8,117 nt of DNA from Chitinophagaceae bacterium (GCA_947483345.1 CANKNL010000132.1:1-8117); one strand, 5' to 3'. Positions 1 through 7,375 are shown, numbered from the stretch's first letter. Notes: generated from the letters alone by a model not told the origin. Translations and numbers: made by a program.

Positions 1-633
1 ATCTTAGCGAGGGTAATTTCCGAAACATCCAGGGTTATTTTACGGCCTGTCCGTTAAGATTATTACTAAATCTGCGATTCTTCTTATAGTAACGAATCGG
101 GTAGATATCAGGATTTTGCCTGAGTTTACCTATAAAACTTTTAATAGCCAGCATAACTACATTGCCGGATTTTGCCTGGTATGGGGTTCTGTTCATTTGG
201 ATAATGTTTAGTATTAGAGATAACGGCGCAATTTTAAAATTATTGTATGTAGAATAACAACTTTAACACGCAACCGGCTGTCATATGTTAATAGCTGCTA
301 CTGTGTGGATGTTTCATGTAGAGCCCTGTTATATAAAAAAGATTTAGAGTAAACGGGATTTAAGAAGACCTATGCCAATTAGTGTAATGACAACCGATAC
401 TGACAAGCATTACCATTTATGGGTACAATCGCATGAAGCCATACGATGTAGCTGTAGCTTGTTATATACCCTCATCCGAATTTGTTAAATGGATGAGGGT
501 TGGCAATGCCATAACAATTACCGGAAATATAAAACGCCATCATTTTGGCTTAATTAAAAATCAGGACAGTTACCTGTAAGCCATTTCCTAAACAGGTCAT
601 CTGAAATTTTTACTACTTTCACGGTATCAAACT
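1..633. other. Gene-poor stretch upstream of the small orphan gene
   Basis: No convincing coding region is visible on either strand; frames are broken by frequent stops and the longest ATG-initiated frame I noted (372-488) has only 38 codons and no recognisable composition. A frame open from base 1 stops at 55-57 and could be the last codons of an upstream gene, but 18 codons are too few to judge. Structure seen here: a 12-base direct repeat GGATTTTGCCTG at 111-122 and 167-178, a perfect 12-bp AT palindrome at 230-241, a repeated TGTTATATA at 327-335 and 460-468, and the strong inverted repeat at 468-500 listed separately. A 6-bp inverted repeat ACCTGT/ACAGGT (572-577, 592-597) lies just before the downstream gene. 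The stretch may hold the promoter of that gene, but I cannot point to a good consensus match. Confidence 0.6.
468..500. repeat. Perfect 10-bp inverted repeat, probable hairpin
   Basis: ACCCTCATCC at 468-477 is matched exactly by its reverse complement at 491-500, separated by 13 nt. Within the loop, ATTT (480-483) and AAAT (487-490) can pair as well, leaving a GA bulge and a 3-nt apex, so the hairpin could be about 14 bp tall. Neither side is followed by a run of T, so it is not a classical intrinsic terminator. It could be a terminator without a U-tract for an upstream gene, a structured 5' region, or a protein-binding site. The inverted repeat is certain; its function is unknown. Confidence 0.55.
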
Positions 634-1041
634 ATGGATATACTTTTAGATATATTAAACGACATGCTGAAGGCATACCCGGCATCCGGCTTTATAAACA
701 GCCTGCATCAGCAATATTGTAACCGTGGCGGATTAAGTAAAAAACAACTGGAAGGGCTTTATAGCAAGGCCGGCAAGGCATCAGGTATCTCACAAGGAAA
801 ACTGGCAACACTGGAAGCCATCATCAAAAAAAAGCCAACCAGAGAAAGGGCCGCCGCCACCATTACAGCAGCGATGCCTGTTATTGATGAAGCTGTGGGA
901 AAAAATATCACAGCGATCCTCGACAAATATCCCCAGCATAAAAGATTGTTGTTTTTTAAATCAAAATTTGACAACCATGAAAATTTGTCTGCCCTGGAAA
1001 TTGCAGAGGTCGAAAAATTTAAAAAATTATTGTTAAAATAA
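634..1041 (+). CDS. Small basic hypothetical protein with an internal duplication
   Basis: This 135-residue protein is not one I can assign to a named family. It is lysine-rich and clearly basic (about 18 Lys and 4 Arg against 14 Asp/Glu), has no signal peptide or membrane segment, and looks mainly helical and cytoplasmic. Residues 15-45 and 99-129 align without gaps: YP, an aromatic at 28/112, Asn at 30/114, Leu-Ser at 34-35/118-119, and aliphatics at 21/105, 39/123 and 42/126. The first copy has the pattern F-x2-SL-x2-QY-x3-G-LS-x-KQ, loosely like a segment seen in some phage and Bacteroidota hypothetical proteins (from memory, unverified). The ATG at 634 is chosen because it gives the longest frame; a second Met at residue 11 (664) is possible. 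No Shine-Dalgarno is present. A weak -7-like TACTTTCA lies at 614-621. Coding is supported by the uninterrupted frame and sensible composition. The gene ends 4 nt from the convergent large gene. Confidence 0.75.
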   Translation: MDILLDILNDMLKAYPASGFINSLHQQYCNRGGLSKKQLEGLYSKAGKASGISQGKLATLEAIIKKKPTRERAAATITAAMPVIDEAVGKNITAILDKYPQHKRLLFFKSKFDNHENLSALEIAEVEKFKKLLLK

Positions 1042-1045
1042 CTTC

Positions 1046-4000
1046 TTATTCTTTTATAAATACCTGCGCTGCTGCGTCATTCTTTAAAAAGATCAGAGTG
1101 GTTTTGCCTGTATCTTTCAGGTACACCATTTTACGGGATTCACCACGAACTTTTAACCCATTATCAGCAGCCAACTCTGCCGAAAAGGTTCCCTTACCGG
1201 CGCCTTTTAATAACAGGGCCGATGTAGCATCATATACACCCACCATAACTGCAGGATCGTTTGAATTGCCACAGATCAAAATGTCTTTGAAGCCATCAGC
1301 ATCCATATCGTCAATAACCACATCGTTGATATTTGAGAATTGGGCTTTTTCCGGAAAAGGAATAAAACGGAAAACACCAGGGCCTTCATTCATTAAAACC
1401 CCCGATTCGAAAAAATGGGTTTTAAAAACATCCATATTCTTTTTCTCGGATTCTGTAAAAATGCCGTCAAGTGTTTTGCCTGAATAATTATGATAGCGTA
1501 TAAATTTTTTACGCATGGAAGGTATTTGATCAATCAATTGATCGCGGCTGAATAATGGGTAACAGCTTCCTTGTATATAGTAACCCAGTACTGCATCGTA
1601 GCTTCCATTATTGTCAAAATCCTTGGCATAAATAGTACAGGGTTCATTAATATTACCTTTGATGGTAGAATTTAATCCGCGGTTAGCCATTACAAAATCT
1701 ATCCGGCCATCATTGTTCAGGTCCTCAGCTTTCATATTGTACCACCAGCCACTAAATGCATCCATGCTGATGAGTGTATCTTTATGCGAAGGCAAAACGA
1801 TATGCACCATGGTTTCTTTTTTTACAAACTGTCCGTTTTGATAACTGTAAATCTCTACAGGCATCCACTCTCCGGCAATTGATAATTCATTTTTACCGTC
1901 TCCATCCACATCGGCCCAAACCGCCTGGTTTACAATGCCCGGGTTTAGTAATGCTTTTGCAAATGCCTTGGTTACATCTGTAAAAACACCCTTGTTATTC
2001 TGTAAAAGTATACTTCTGTCGGGCTTGGGGAAGGTGCCGGGTATCACATGCCCGCCAATAAATAAATCCAGATCTCCATCGCCATCAAAATCCAAAGCCG
2101 ACACAGATGATCCGTTAAAACCCTCTACAGGCAAAGCGTTCAGCGACCTTGAAAAAACGCCTTTCCCGTCATTGATATATAAACGGTCCTGGTATAATTT
2201 ACTGCCGGCAGCAAATTCGGCCCCACCGCTTACGACATATAGGTCCATATCTCCGTCTCTGTCTGCATCAAAGAAAACAGAACCCATATCTTCAAAATCT
2301 TTATCAGTAATAAATGCATTTTGTTTTTTTTCTGTAAAAAATCCATTTGTATTTTGCAGCATCAATTTTCCTTCGCTACCTGCAGGGCCGCCAATAAACA
2401 GATCTTCCTTTCCATCGCCGTTTACATCTGCTTTTGCATAGTAGGGTCCTTTACGGCTACACTTATAAGGGATTAAAGGCTCTCGTTTAAAATCAATAAA
2501 ATCATTTTCTTTTTGTGTGTAAATTAATTTTCTTTCAGTACTGATATCTCTAAAACGGGGATTGTTTTTTTGGGGTATTGTGCTGGCCGGGCTTACCGCA
2601 TTCGACTCATAGAGCGTTAATTCCTGATCGGTACTTACATTTTCTAAAATAATTTTCTTTTGATTTGGAAACGTGATTTCAACTTTTGGTATATTGGTTT
2701 CATTGGCCGTACCAAATTGAATAACATGCTCCATGCTTGATAAAAAACCATGTTGCGGATGATAGTGTTGAAATTGGATCTGACCTTTTGTATCTGTAAG
2801 CTTTACCGTTGTACCATAAACTTCATTATGCGATCCGGGACTTTTAAAAAAGCGAAACCTGAGATAATGTGATGCCTTTGACAGTTCTCTCACATTATTT
2901 TTTAAAATAAATGCCGGGCCATCTACATTGTTAACGATCAGATCAAGATCGCCATCATTATCCAGGTCGGCATAGGCTGAGCCATTTGAAAAAGAAGCCG
3001 GGGCGTCGCTCCAGGTGTTGGTGTAATTATCAAATTTTAAAGTGCCGTTATTGTGATAAAAATAATTTTTAGTAGGTACCGAGGGGATACTTTGTAACCA
3101 GGCATTGAGGTTAACGGTATTGCCTTTATTCATAATATTGATCACCGAGTCGAGCACAAAAACCTTATAATCCCAATCAGTGATATCCCGTTTTAAACCA
3201 TTAGTGATATACAGATCCTTCCAGCCATCATTATCAAAATCGGCAATAAGCGGTGCCCAGCTCCATTCTGTTTCTGATACGCCGGCATAGTTGGATATTT
3301 CGCTGAACGTGCCATTGGCATTATTTAACTGCAGGCTGTTGTGTGGATACTGATAATATAAACCATATTTCAGCAGCAGTTGAAACTTGTCGTAATTTTG
3401 GTTTACCGCAAACAATTGTTTTTGTCTTACCGGGTCTTCAACGGCCATATCCACAACAAAAATATCTTCATGCCCGTCATTATTGATGTCATTGATGTCG
3501 GATCCCATGGCCGAAAAACTCAGGTGATTTATATATTCTTTCAGCCTGTTGGTAAACGTGCCGTTTCGGTTATTGATATATAAAAAGTCGGGTTTATTAA
3601 AATCATTGGCGGTATAAATATCGGGCCAGCCATCGCCATTGATATCTGCAATGGAAGCACTTAGCCCAAATGCATGATTGATCAGTCCTGCTTTTTGGGT
3701 GACGTCAACAAATTTTCCATTTCTGTTTTCATAAAGCCGGTCACTAACATAAACCGTACTGGTATCTTCCACGTATACCATTTTGCCATTTACAATGGTT
3801 GCCGGTATAGTCATCGACTTGCTGAAGTCGGTGGGATGATCTACAAAATAAACATCCTTATCACCATCCTTATCATAATCAAAAAAATAGGCCTGAATGG
3901 TAAAACTCGATTCTTCTAATCCATACTCAGCAGCTTTGTTGGTAAACGTGAGGTCTTTATTATTGATGTACAATATTTTTTTTCTCAGGCCGGGATCTTT

Positions 4001-4420
4001 AAAACCCGATTTACAAATAAAAATATCAAGGTAGCCATCATTATTAATATCTACCATGCTGATGCCGGTTTTAATGCCATCACCGCCAGTAACACCGGCG
4101 GCATCTGTAATATCTTTAAATTTAAAATTGCCCAGATTAATGTACAGCTTATTACTGCCAAGGGTAGACGAAAAATAAATATCCTGTAAACCATCATTAT
4201 TAATGTCGCCAATACTTACGCCGCCGCCGTTATAGAGGTTCTCATACAGGTACATGAACATGGCCGGTGTTTCAACAATATCATTTCTAAAATCAACCCC
4301 CGTGAGGCTGTCGGGCATCAGCGTAAATAATGTTGGCAAATTTGCCGGTTGTGCCGAGCTATTAAAAATGAAAAAGCACGAGCAATACAATAGAATAATC
4401 CCTTTATTTATTTTTATCAT
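1046..4420 (-). CDS. Exported FG-GAP/VCBS repeat protein with central ASPIC/UnbV domain (CRTAC1-like)
   Basis: The N-terminus has a positively charged start, a hydrophobic core and an A-Q site near residue 24, so it should be secreted by the Sec route; no lipobox and no obvious C-terminal secretion-sorting domain is seen. Fourteen calcium-binding-type motifs of the form D-x-[DN]-x-[DN]-G are visible, beginning at residues 72, 124, 181, 259, 311, 394, 485, then 665, 718, 777, 837, 900, 934 and 1038, each followed by hydrophobic beta-strand residues, as in FG-GAP/VCBS propeller blades. Between the two sets, about residues 530-605, lies an ASPIC/UnbV domain (G-T-x-V, Q-x3-Y-x-P-x-H-GF-x-S, x-FG, and a final N-V-x2-D-Q-x-L). 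The family is widespread in Bacteroidota as proteins of roughly 1100 residues; binding or adhesion roles are assumed, not proven. The start codon lies 17 nt inside the end of the upstream haloperoxidase gene, which suggests translational coupling and a shared function. There is no Shine-Dalgarno, only an AT-rich leader. No frameshift is seen. Confidence 0.93.
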   Translation of the reverse strand: MIKINKGIILLYCSCFFIFNSSAQPANLPTLFTLMPDSLTGVDFRNDIVETPAMFMYLYENLYNGGGVSIGDINNDGLQDIYFSSTLGSNKLYINLGNFKFKDITDAAGVTGGDGIKTGISMVDINNDGYLDIFICKSGFKDPGLRKKILYINNKDLTFTNKAAEYGLEESSFTIQAYFFDYDKDGDKDVYFVDHPTDFSKSMTIPATIVNGKMVYVEDTSTVYVSDRLYENRNGKFVDVTQKAGLINHAFGLSASIADINGDGWPDIYTANDFNKPDFLYINNRNGTFTNRLKEYINHLSFSAMGSDINDINNDGHEDIFVVDMAVEDPVRQKQLFAVNQNYDKFQLLLKYGLYYQYPHNSLQLNNANGTFSEISNYAGVSETEWSWAPLIADFDNDGWKDLYITNGLKRDITDWDYKVFVLDSVINIMNKGNTVNLNAWLQSIPSVPTKNYFYHNNGTLKFDNYTNTWSDAPASFSNGSAYADLDNDGDLDLIVNNVDGPAFILKNNVRELSKASHYLRFRFFKSPGSHNEVYGTTVKLTDTKGQIQFQHYHPQHGFLSSMEHVIQFGTANETNIPKVEITFPNQKKIILENVSTDQELTLYESNAVSPASTIPQKNNPRFRDISTERKLIYTQKENDFIDFKREPLIPYKCSRKGPYYAKADVNGDGKEDLFIGGPAGSEGKLMLQNTNGFFTEKKQNAFITDKDFEDMGSVFFDADRDGDMDLYVVSGGAEFAAGSKLYQDRLYINDGKGVFSRSLNALPVEGFNGSSVSALDFDGDGDLDLFIGGHVIPGTFPKPDRSILLQNNKGVFTDVTKAFAKALLNPGIVNQAVWADVDGDGKNELSIAGEWMPVEIYSYQNGQFVKKETMVHIVLPSHKDTLISMDAFSGWWYNMKAEDLNNDGRIDFVMANRGLNSTIKGNINEPCTIYAKDFDNNGSYDAVLGYYIQGSCYPLFSRDQLIDQIPSMRKKFIRYHNYSGKTLDGIFTESEKKNMDVFKTHFFESGVLMNEGPGVFRFIPFPEKAQFSNINDVVIDDMDADGFKDILICGNSNDPAVMVGVYDATSALLLKGAGKGTFSAELAADNGLKVRGESRKMVYLKDTGKTTLIFLKNDAAAQVFIKE

Positions 4421-5762
4421 AATTAAATTTACTTGGAGGAAGATTTGGAGAAAAATATAATTTTAGTATATTTTTCCCGACATTTTTTCCCTGATCAATA
4501 CTGATTCTTGCTGTTTCGGGATAATGAATACCACCATACACCCGGCTCATACTTGATTCATGCGCGGCTTCATAAAATGAATTAAAGTGCCTGGTAGTAT
4601 TACCGAATGGAATTTCTGTATCATCGGTAAATTCAAAATTTTCTCCAAACAAGGCTGTGAGCACTGTTGCACCAGCATTTGATACAACAGCATGCCCGCT
4701 GGTAAATTCAGGGAAGGGCGGCGTTTGCAGATAAGGCTGCCAGTTTTTATCAACCAGCCTGTTAATGATGGTTATGGGACGAATTAAATTGGTTTTGTAC
4801 TTTTCATCCCAGCAACTGATAAAGGCATCAAAAAGTGCAGTAGAGGTAAGTACATAAGCCAGTGAGGATCGCATAACAGATTCATTTTTTAATATACAGG
4901 CCTGCTTTGTAATCATTATCCAATGGCCTCCCGGAGATATCTTATGAATAAAATAACTGAGGTGGCCTATATTAACGGCTACATTAGGGTTATCATCCCA
5001 ATACATGGCTGTGGCTTTTTGAACGGTGTCTAATTTTTGTGTCAACGTATATAATTCCATCACGGTTTTATTAAACATAGATGTTTTAGACATGTTGTAA
5101 GGCAATTTTTCTTTGGGCGAAAATTGGGAAGCCGATTTTAATGAAAAAGGCCTGATGGTATTCCAGTGAGGTTCTAAAGCCTGTGCATATTCCAGGGGTG
5201 TTGGTTGCCAGGTTCCGGGTTTGTTAGAAACGGTAAATCTTGGTAAACCACGGGATTGGCTGTAATTATCTTTTTTAGCCCAGGCAACAATATGATCAGC
5301 CACGGTTTGGCCATACCGTATTGAATTTTTGATGAGAACAGTATCTCCGCCCTTAAATAAAAGGGAATCAACAAATGTCTGACGCCAGTCTTTCAGTTTA
5401 TATTCGGAACCCACCAGATTTTCGGCTACAATAGAAAAGGATATGGCCGCAGCTATCAAATGATCAACCTTAATATCTTTCCCCGGAGCAGGTACTAAAC
5501 CCAAGCCATTTAATTTACCTGATAAAGTATTCAGTGTGGGATCATCCTGTCGTATACATTCGTAAAATGCAATATTGGGGTACACATAAACACGGCTGGC
5601 AACAGGGGGTGTAAAAAAATCCACCATTGCCGTATTAATCAAAAGGGTATTAAGCTGGTGTAATAGGGCTGCTTCATGTTGTGCTTTAGCAGGTTGAAAA
5701 TAGAAACCGGTTAATAGAAGAAATAAAAAGAATGACCTTTTTAAAGACAGTTGAGCTTTCAT
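4404..5762 (-). CDS. Vanadium-dependent haloperoxidase / PAP2-superfamily protein, exported
   Basis: This 452-residue protein has a signal peptide (basic start, hydrophobic residues 11-20, cleavage after A-K-A at about 27), so it should act in the periplasm or outside. All oxyanion-pocket residues of the vanadium haloperoxidase/acid phosphatase fold are visible: K321-x6-R328-P, then S355-G356-H357, then S-R407-x5-H413. By comparison with the Curvularia chloroperoxidase (K353, R360, S402-G403-H404, R490, H496), spacing inside each motif is identical, and H413 would be the vanadate ligand and H357 the acid-base histidine. F350, in PPFP before the SGH motif, matches the Phe that chloroperoxidase-type enzymes have where algal bromoperoxidases have His. 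The enzyme would oxidise halide with H2O2 or hydrolyse phosphate esters; sequence alone does not decide. It is the first gene of a probable two-gene unit with the overlapping propeller protein and has a good promoter upstream (5793-5823). The first Met is chosen because it begins the signal peptide and sits about 24 nt from the expected transcription start. Confidence 0.9.
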   Translation of the reverse strand: MKAQLSLKRSFFLFLLLTGFYFQPAKAQHEAALLHQLNTLLINTAMVDFFTPPVASRVYVYPNIAFYECIRQDDPTLNTLSGKLNGLGLVPAPGKDIKVDHLIAAAISFSIVAENLVGSEYKLKDWRQTFVDSLLFKGGDTVLIKNSIRYGQTVADHIVAWAKKDNYSQSRGLPRFTVSNKPGTWQPTPLEYAQALEPHWNTIRPFSLKSASQFSPKEKLPYNMSKTSMFNKTVMELYTLTQKLDTVQKATAMYWDDNPNVAVNIGHLSYFIHKISPGGHWIMITKQACILKNESVMRSSLAYVLTSTALFDAFISCWDEKYKTNLIRPITIINRLVDKNWQPYLQTPPFPEFTSGHAVVSNAGATVLTALFGENFEFTDDTEIPFGNTTRHFNSFYEAAHESSMSRVYGGIHYPETARISIDQGKNVGKNILKLYFSPNLPPSKFNYDKNK

Positions 5763-5767
5763 TTTAA

Positions 5768-5802
5768 TTTAGTTTGATTAAAAAAATCTAATCAAATCTA
5801 AA
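5768..5802. repeat. Imperfect palindrome over the haloperoxidase promoter
   Basis: The left arm at 5768-5780 (TTTAGTTTGATTA) is the reverse complement of the right arm at 5789-5802 except for one extra base in the right arm, with an 8-nt A-rich centre. The right arm contains the predicted -7 box of the haloperoxidase promoter and the centre covers the expected transcription start near 5786. Because transcription would begin inside the element, an RNA hairpin is unlikely and a DNA operator for a dimeric regulator is more plausible. All bases are AT-rich, so chance formation cannot be excluded. Confidence 0.4.
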
Positions 5803-5823
5803 ATAAATAGAGGTCTTTTTCAA
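5793..5823 (-). promoter_or_regulatory. Bacteroidota-type promoter of the haloperoxidase / VCBS unit
   Basis: Read on the minus strand, TTG (5823-5821) is followed by a 20-bp spacer and then TAGATTTG (5800-5793). This fits the known primary sigma consensus of Bacteroidota, a TTG-containing -33 element, 19-21 bp, and TAnnTTTG at -7. It predicts a start near 5786 and a leader of about 24 nt before the ATG at 5762, a normal length for this phylum. Confidence 0.65.
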
Positions 5824-5828
5824 CTTAT

Positions 5829-5852
5829 CAATAAAATAAACCTGTTAACAGG
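5829..5852 (-). terminator. Probable intrinsic terminator of the mqnC / DUF3817 unit
   Basis: On the minus strand, 13 nt after the DUF3817 stop codon, comes the perfect palindrome CCTGTTAACAGG (5852-5841), which can form a 4-bp GC-rich stem with a TTAA loop. It is followed directly by the T-rich stretch TTTATTTTATTG (5840-5829). The stem is short, so termination may be partial. Its place between one operon's stop codon and the next operon's -33 box (5821-5823) supports the call. Confidence 0.45.
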
Positions 5853-5865
5853 CCGGTGATTGGTG

Positions 5866-6192
5866 TCAGGATACAGATTCTGTGTTCAGTAAAGCTTCGT
5901 CTTTTTTAAGTTGACGGTCAAAAACAAAAGTACCCAGCGGTACAAAAGCAGCAACAAAAGCTATCATAAACCAACCAAAACTTTTTTTAAATGTTCCCAT
6001 TACTTCAAAAGCAAAATATATAAAAGATACAAAGAGCGCACCATGTACCCAGCCAAATACTTTTACAGCTTCCGGTATGTTATACAGGTATTTTAAGGGC
6101 ATGGCAATTAATAACAATATTAAAAATGAGATACCTTCTGCAAGTCCTATCATTCTGAAACGGTGCAATAATTTTTTTGAATTTTCTTTCAT
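5866..6192 (-). CDS. DUF3817 family small integral membrane protein
   Basis: The 108-residue protein has three hydrophobic segments, at about residues 13-31, 44-66 and 72-91, and a charged C-terminal tail. Family features visible are G-L-A-E-G near the start of helix 1 with a following M-P-L-K-Y (residues 31-35), the G-W-x-H-G motif (47-51) in helix 2, and P-L-G-T-F with a following F-D-R (85-93) at the end of helix 3. These identify DUF3817, a bacterial inner-membrane family of unknown function; the length is normal. The gene starts 32 nt after mqnC on the same strand with no terminator between, so the two are probably co-transcribed. A link to menaquinone or electron transport is an inference from that position only. 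An A-rich AAGAAG lies upstream but too far to be a clear ribosome site. Confidence 0.88.
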   Translation of the reverse strand: MKENSKKLLHRFRMIGLAEGISFLILLLIAMPLKYLYNIPEAVKVFGWVHGALFVSFIYFAFEVMGTFKKSFGWFMIAFVAAFVPLGTFVFDRQLKKDEALLNTESVS

Positions 6193-6224
6193 AACTGTTT
6201 AATCTTCTTTTTTGGTTTTATCTG

Positions 6225-7349
6225 TTAATAATTTACAACTTGCTCAATAATACTTTCCGGTACATCACGCCATTCGTATTGCTGGTTACGGAGTTGTGGT
6301 TCAAATCCGGCTTCTTTGATGGCTTCCTGTATGGTTGTACTTGTAAACCGATGAGGGGCACCGGCAGCACTGACTACATTTTCTTCAATCATAATACTTC
6401 CAAAATCATTTGCACCTCCGTTTAAACAAAGTTGTGCCACCTGTTTGCCAACGGTTAACCAACTGGCCTGTATATTTACAATATTAGGCAACATTATTCT
6501 GCTGATGGCGATCATCCGGATATATTCTTCGGCTGTTGTTAAATTGTGTACACCACGTATTTTCGCCAATAGGGTATCCGCATCCTGAAAAGTCCAGGGG
6601 ATAAAGGCCAAAAATCCCTTTGCATCAGCCGGTTTGCGGCTTTGTACTTCTCTTATTTTTACCAAATGCTCAAACCGCTCCTGTAGCGTTTCCACATGGC
6701 CAAACATCATGGTGGCCGAGGTGGTGATGTTTAGGTTATGGGCTTCATGCATAATGTCGAGCCATTCCTGAGCGCCACATTTTCCTTTGCTGATCAGGCG
6801 TCTTACCCTGTCGGTTAAAATTTCGGCACCGGCACCGGGCAAACTATCCATACCGGCTTCTTTTAAAGCTATCAATACTTCCCGGTGTGTGCTTTTCTCT
6901 AATTTGGTGATATGGGCAATCTCCGGGGGCCCCAGGGTATGCAGTTTAATATTGGGGTAAAGCGATTTGAGTGCTTTAAAAAGATCAACATAAAAACTTA
7001 GTCCCAACTCAGGATGATGCCCACCCTGTAATAAAAGCTGATCGCCTCCAAATTTTATTGTTTCTTCTATCTTGGTTTTATAAGATTCAATATCTGTTAT
7101 ATACGCTTCGGCGTGGCCGGGGATACGGTAAAAATTACAAAATTTACAATTGGCAATGCACACATTGGTTGTGTTTACATTCCGGTCTATCTGCCAGGTG
7201 ACCTTACCATGGGGTACCTGTTTTTTCCGTAATACATCTGCCACAAACATCAATTCGGTTAAAGCAGCATTTTTAAACATATATATGCCTTCTTCTACAG
7301 TTAAAAACTCAAACCGAAGTGCTTTCTGATATAATGCTTTTAATTCCAT
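6225..7349 (-). CDS. mqnC: Cyclic dehypoxanthinyl futalosine synthase, radical SAM enzyme of menaquinone synthesis
   Basis: The enzyme converts dehypoxanthine futalosine to its cyclic (spiro) product in the futalosine route to menaquinone, in the cytosol, using S-adenosylmethionine and a [4Fe-4S] cluster. The radical SAM cluster motif is C64-x3-C68-x2-C71 followed by N-F. Other family landmarks are L-Q-G-G-H-H-P (107-113), G-P-P-E-I (140-144), the D-S-L-P-G-A-G-A-E block (168-176), T-M-M-F-G-H-V-E-T (213-221), the F-I-P-W-x-F segment (249-254) and the G-A-N-D-F-G-S-x-M-x-E-E-N-V block (312-325). The P-G-A-G-A-E and T-M-M-F-G-H-V-E segments match MqnC better than MqnE (aminofutalosine synthase), which shares the fold. 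The length of 374 residues is full size. The ATG at 7349 lies about 20 nt from the start predicted by the upstream promoter. It is the first gene of a unit with the DUF3817 gene and implies that the organism uses the futalosine rather than the MenFDHCEB route. Confidence 0.93.
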   Translation of the reverse strand: MELKALYQKALRFEFLTVEEGIYMFKNAALTELMFVADVLRKKQVPHGKVTWQIDRNVNTTNVCIANCKFCNFYRIPGHAEAYITDIESYKTKIEETIKFGGDQLLLQGGHHPELGLSFYVDLFKALKSLYPNIKLHTLGPPEIAHITKLEKSTHREVLIALKEAGMDSLPGAGAEILTDRVRRLISKGKCGAQEWLDIMHEAHNLNITTSATMMFGHVETLQERFEHLVKIREVQSRKPADAKGFLAFIPWTFQDADTLLAKIRGVHNLTTAEEYIRMIAISRIMLPNIVNIQASWLTVGKQVAQLCLNGGANDFGSIMIEENVVSAAGAPHRFTSTTIQEAIKEAGFEPQLRNQQYEWRDVPESIIEQVVNY

Positions 7350-7375
7350 GTGTATTCCGTTTATGTATTAAACAA

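Noticed and set aside
1..57. Frame open from the window edge to a stop at 55-57, possibly the end of an upstream gene
   Set aside because: Eighteen codons are too few to recognise a family, and another + strand frame is open across the same bases.
372..488. A 38-codon + strand ATG frame in the gene-poor region
   Set aside because: Short, no ribosome site or promoter, composition unlike its neighbours (Cys/His-rich tail), and its end overlaps the inverted repeat; best explained as chance.
614..621. TACTTTCA as the -7 box of the orphan gene
   Set aside because: Two of the fixed positions of TAnnTTTG differ and no TTG lies 19-21 bp upstream, so it is noted only in the gene entry.
1027..1041. 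AT-only stem TTATT/AATAA with T-rich flanks at the convergent junction, considered as a bidirectional terminator
   Set aside because: A 5-bp AU stem is too weak, and it lies inside the orphan gene's last codons.
1935..2441. A 168-codon + strand open frame opposite the large propeller gene
   Set aside because: It is antisense to clear VCBS motifs and Ser/Pro/Phe-rich, as expected from reverse reading of Asp-Gly-rich codons; no independent evidence of coding.
6225..7349. Alternative call of aminofutalosine synthase (MqnE) for the radical SAM gene
   Set aside because: The P-G-A-G-A-E, T-M-M-F-G-H-V-E and G-A-N-D-F-G-S segments and the N-terminal C-x3-C-x2-C context fit MqnC better; MqnE shares only the general fold and cluster motif.
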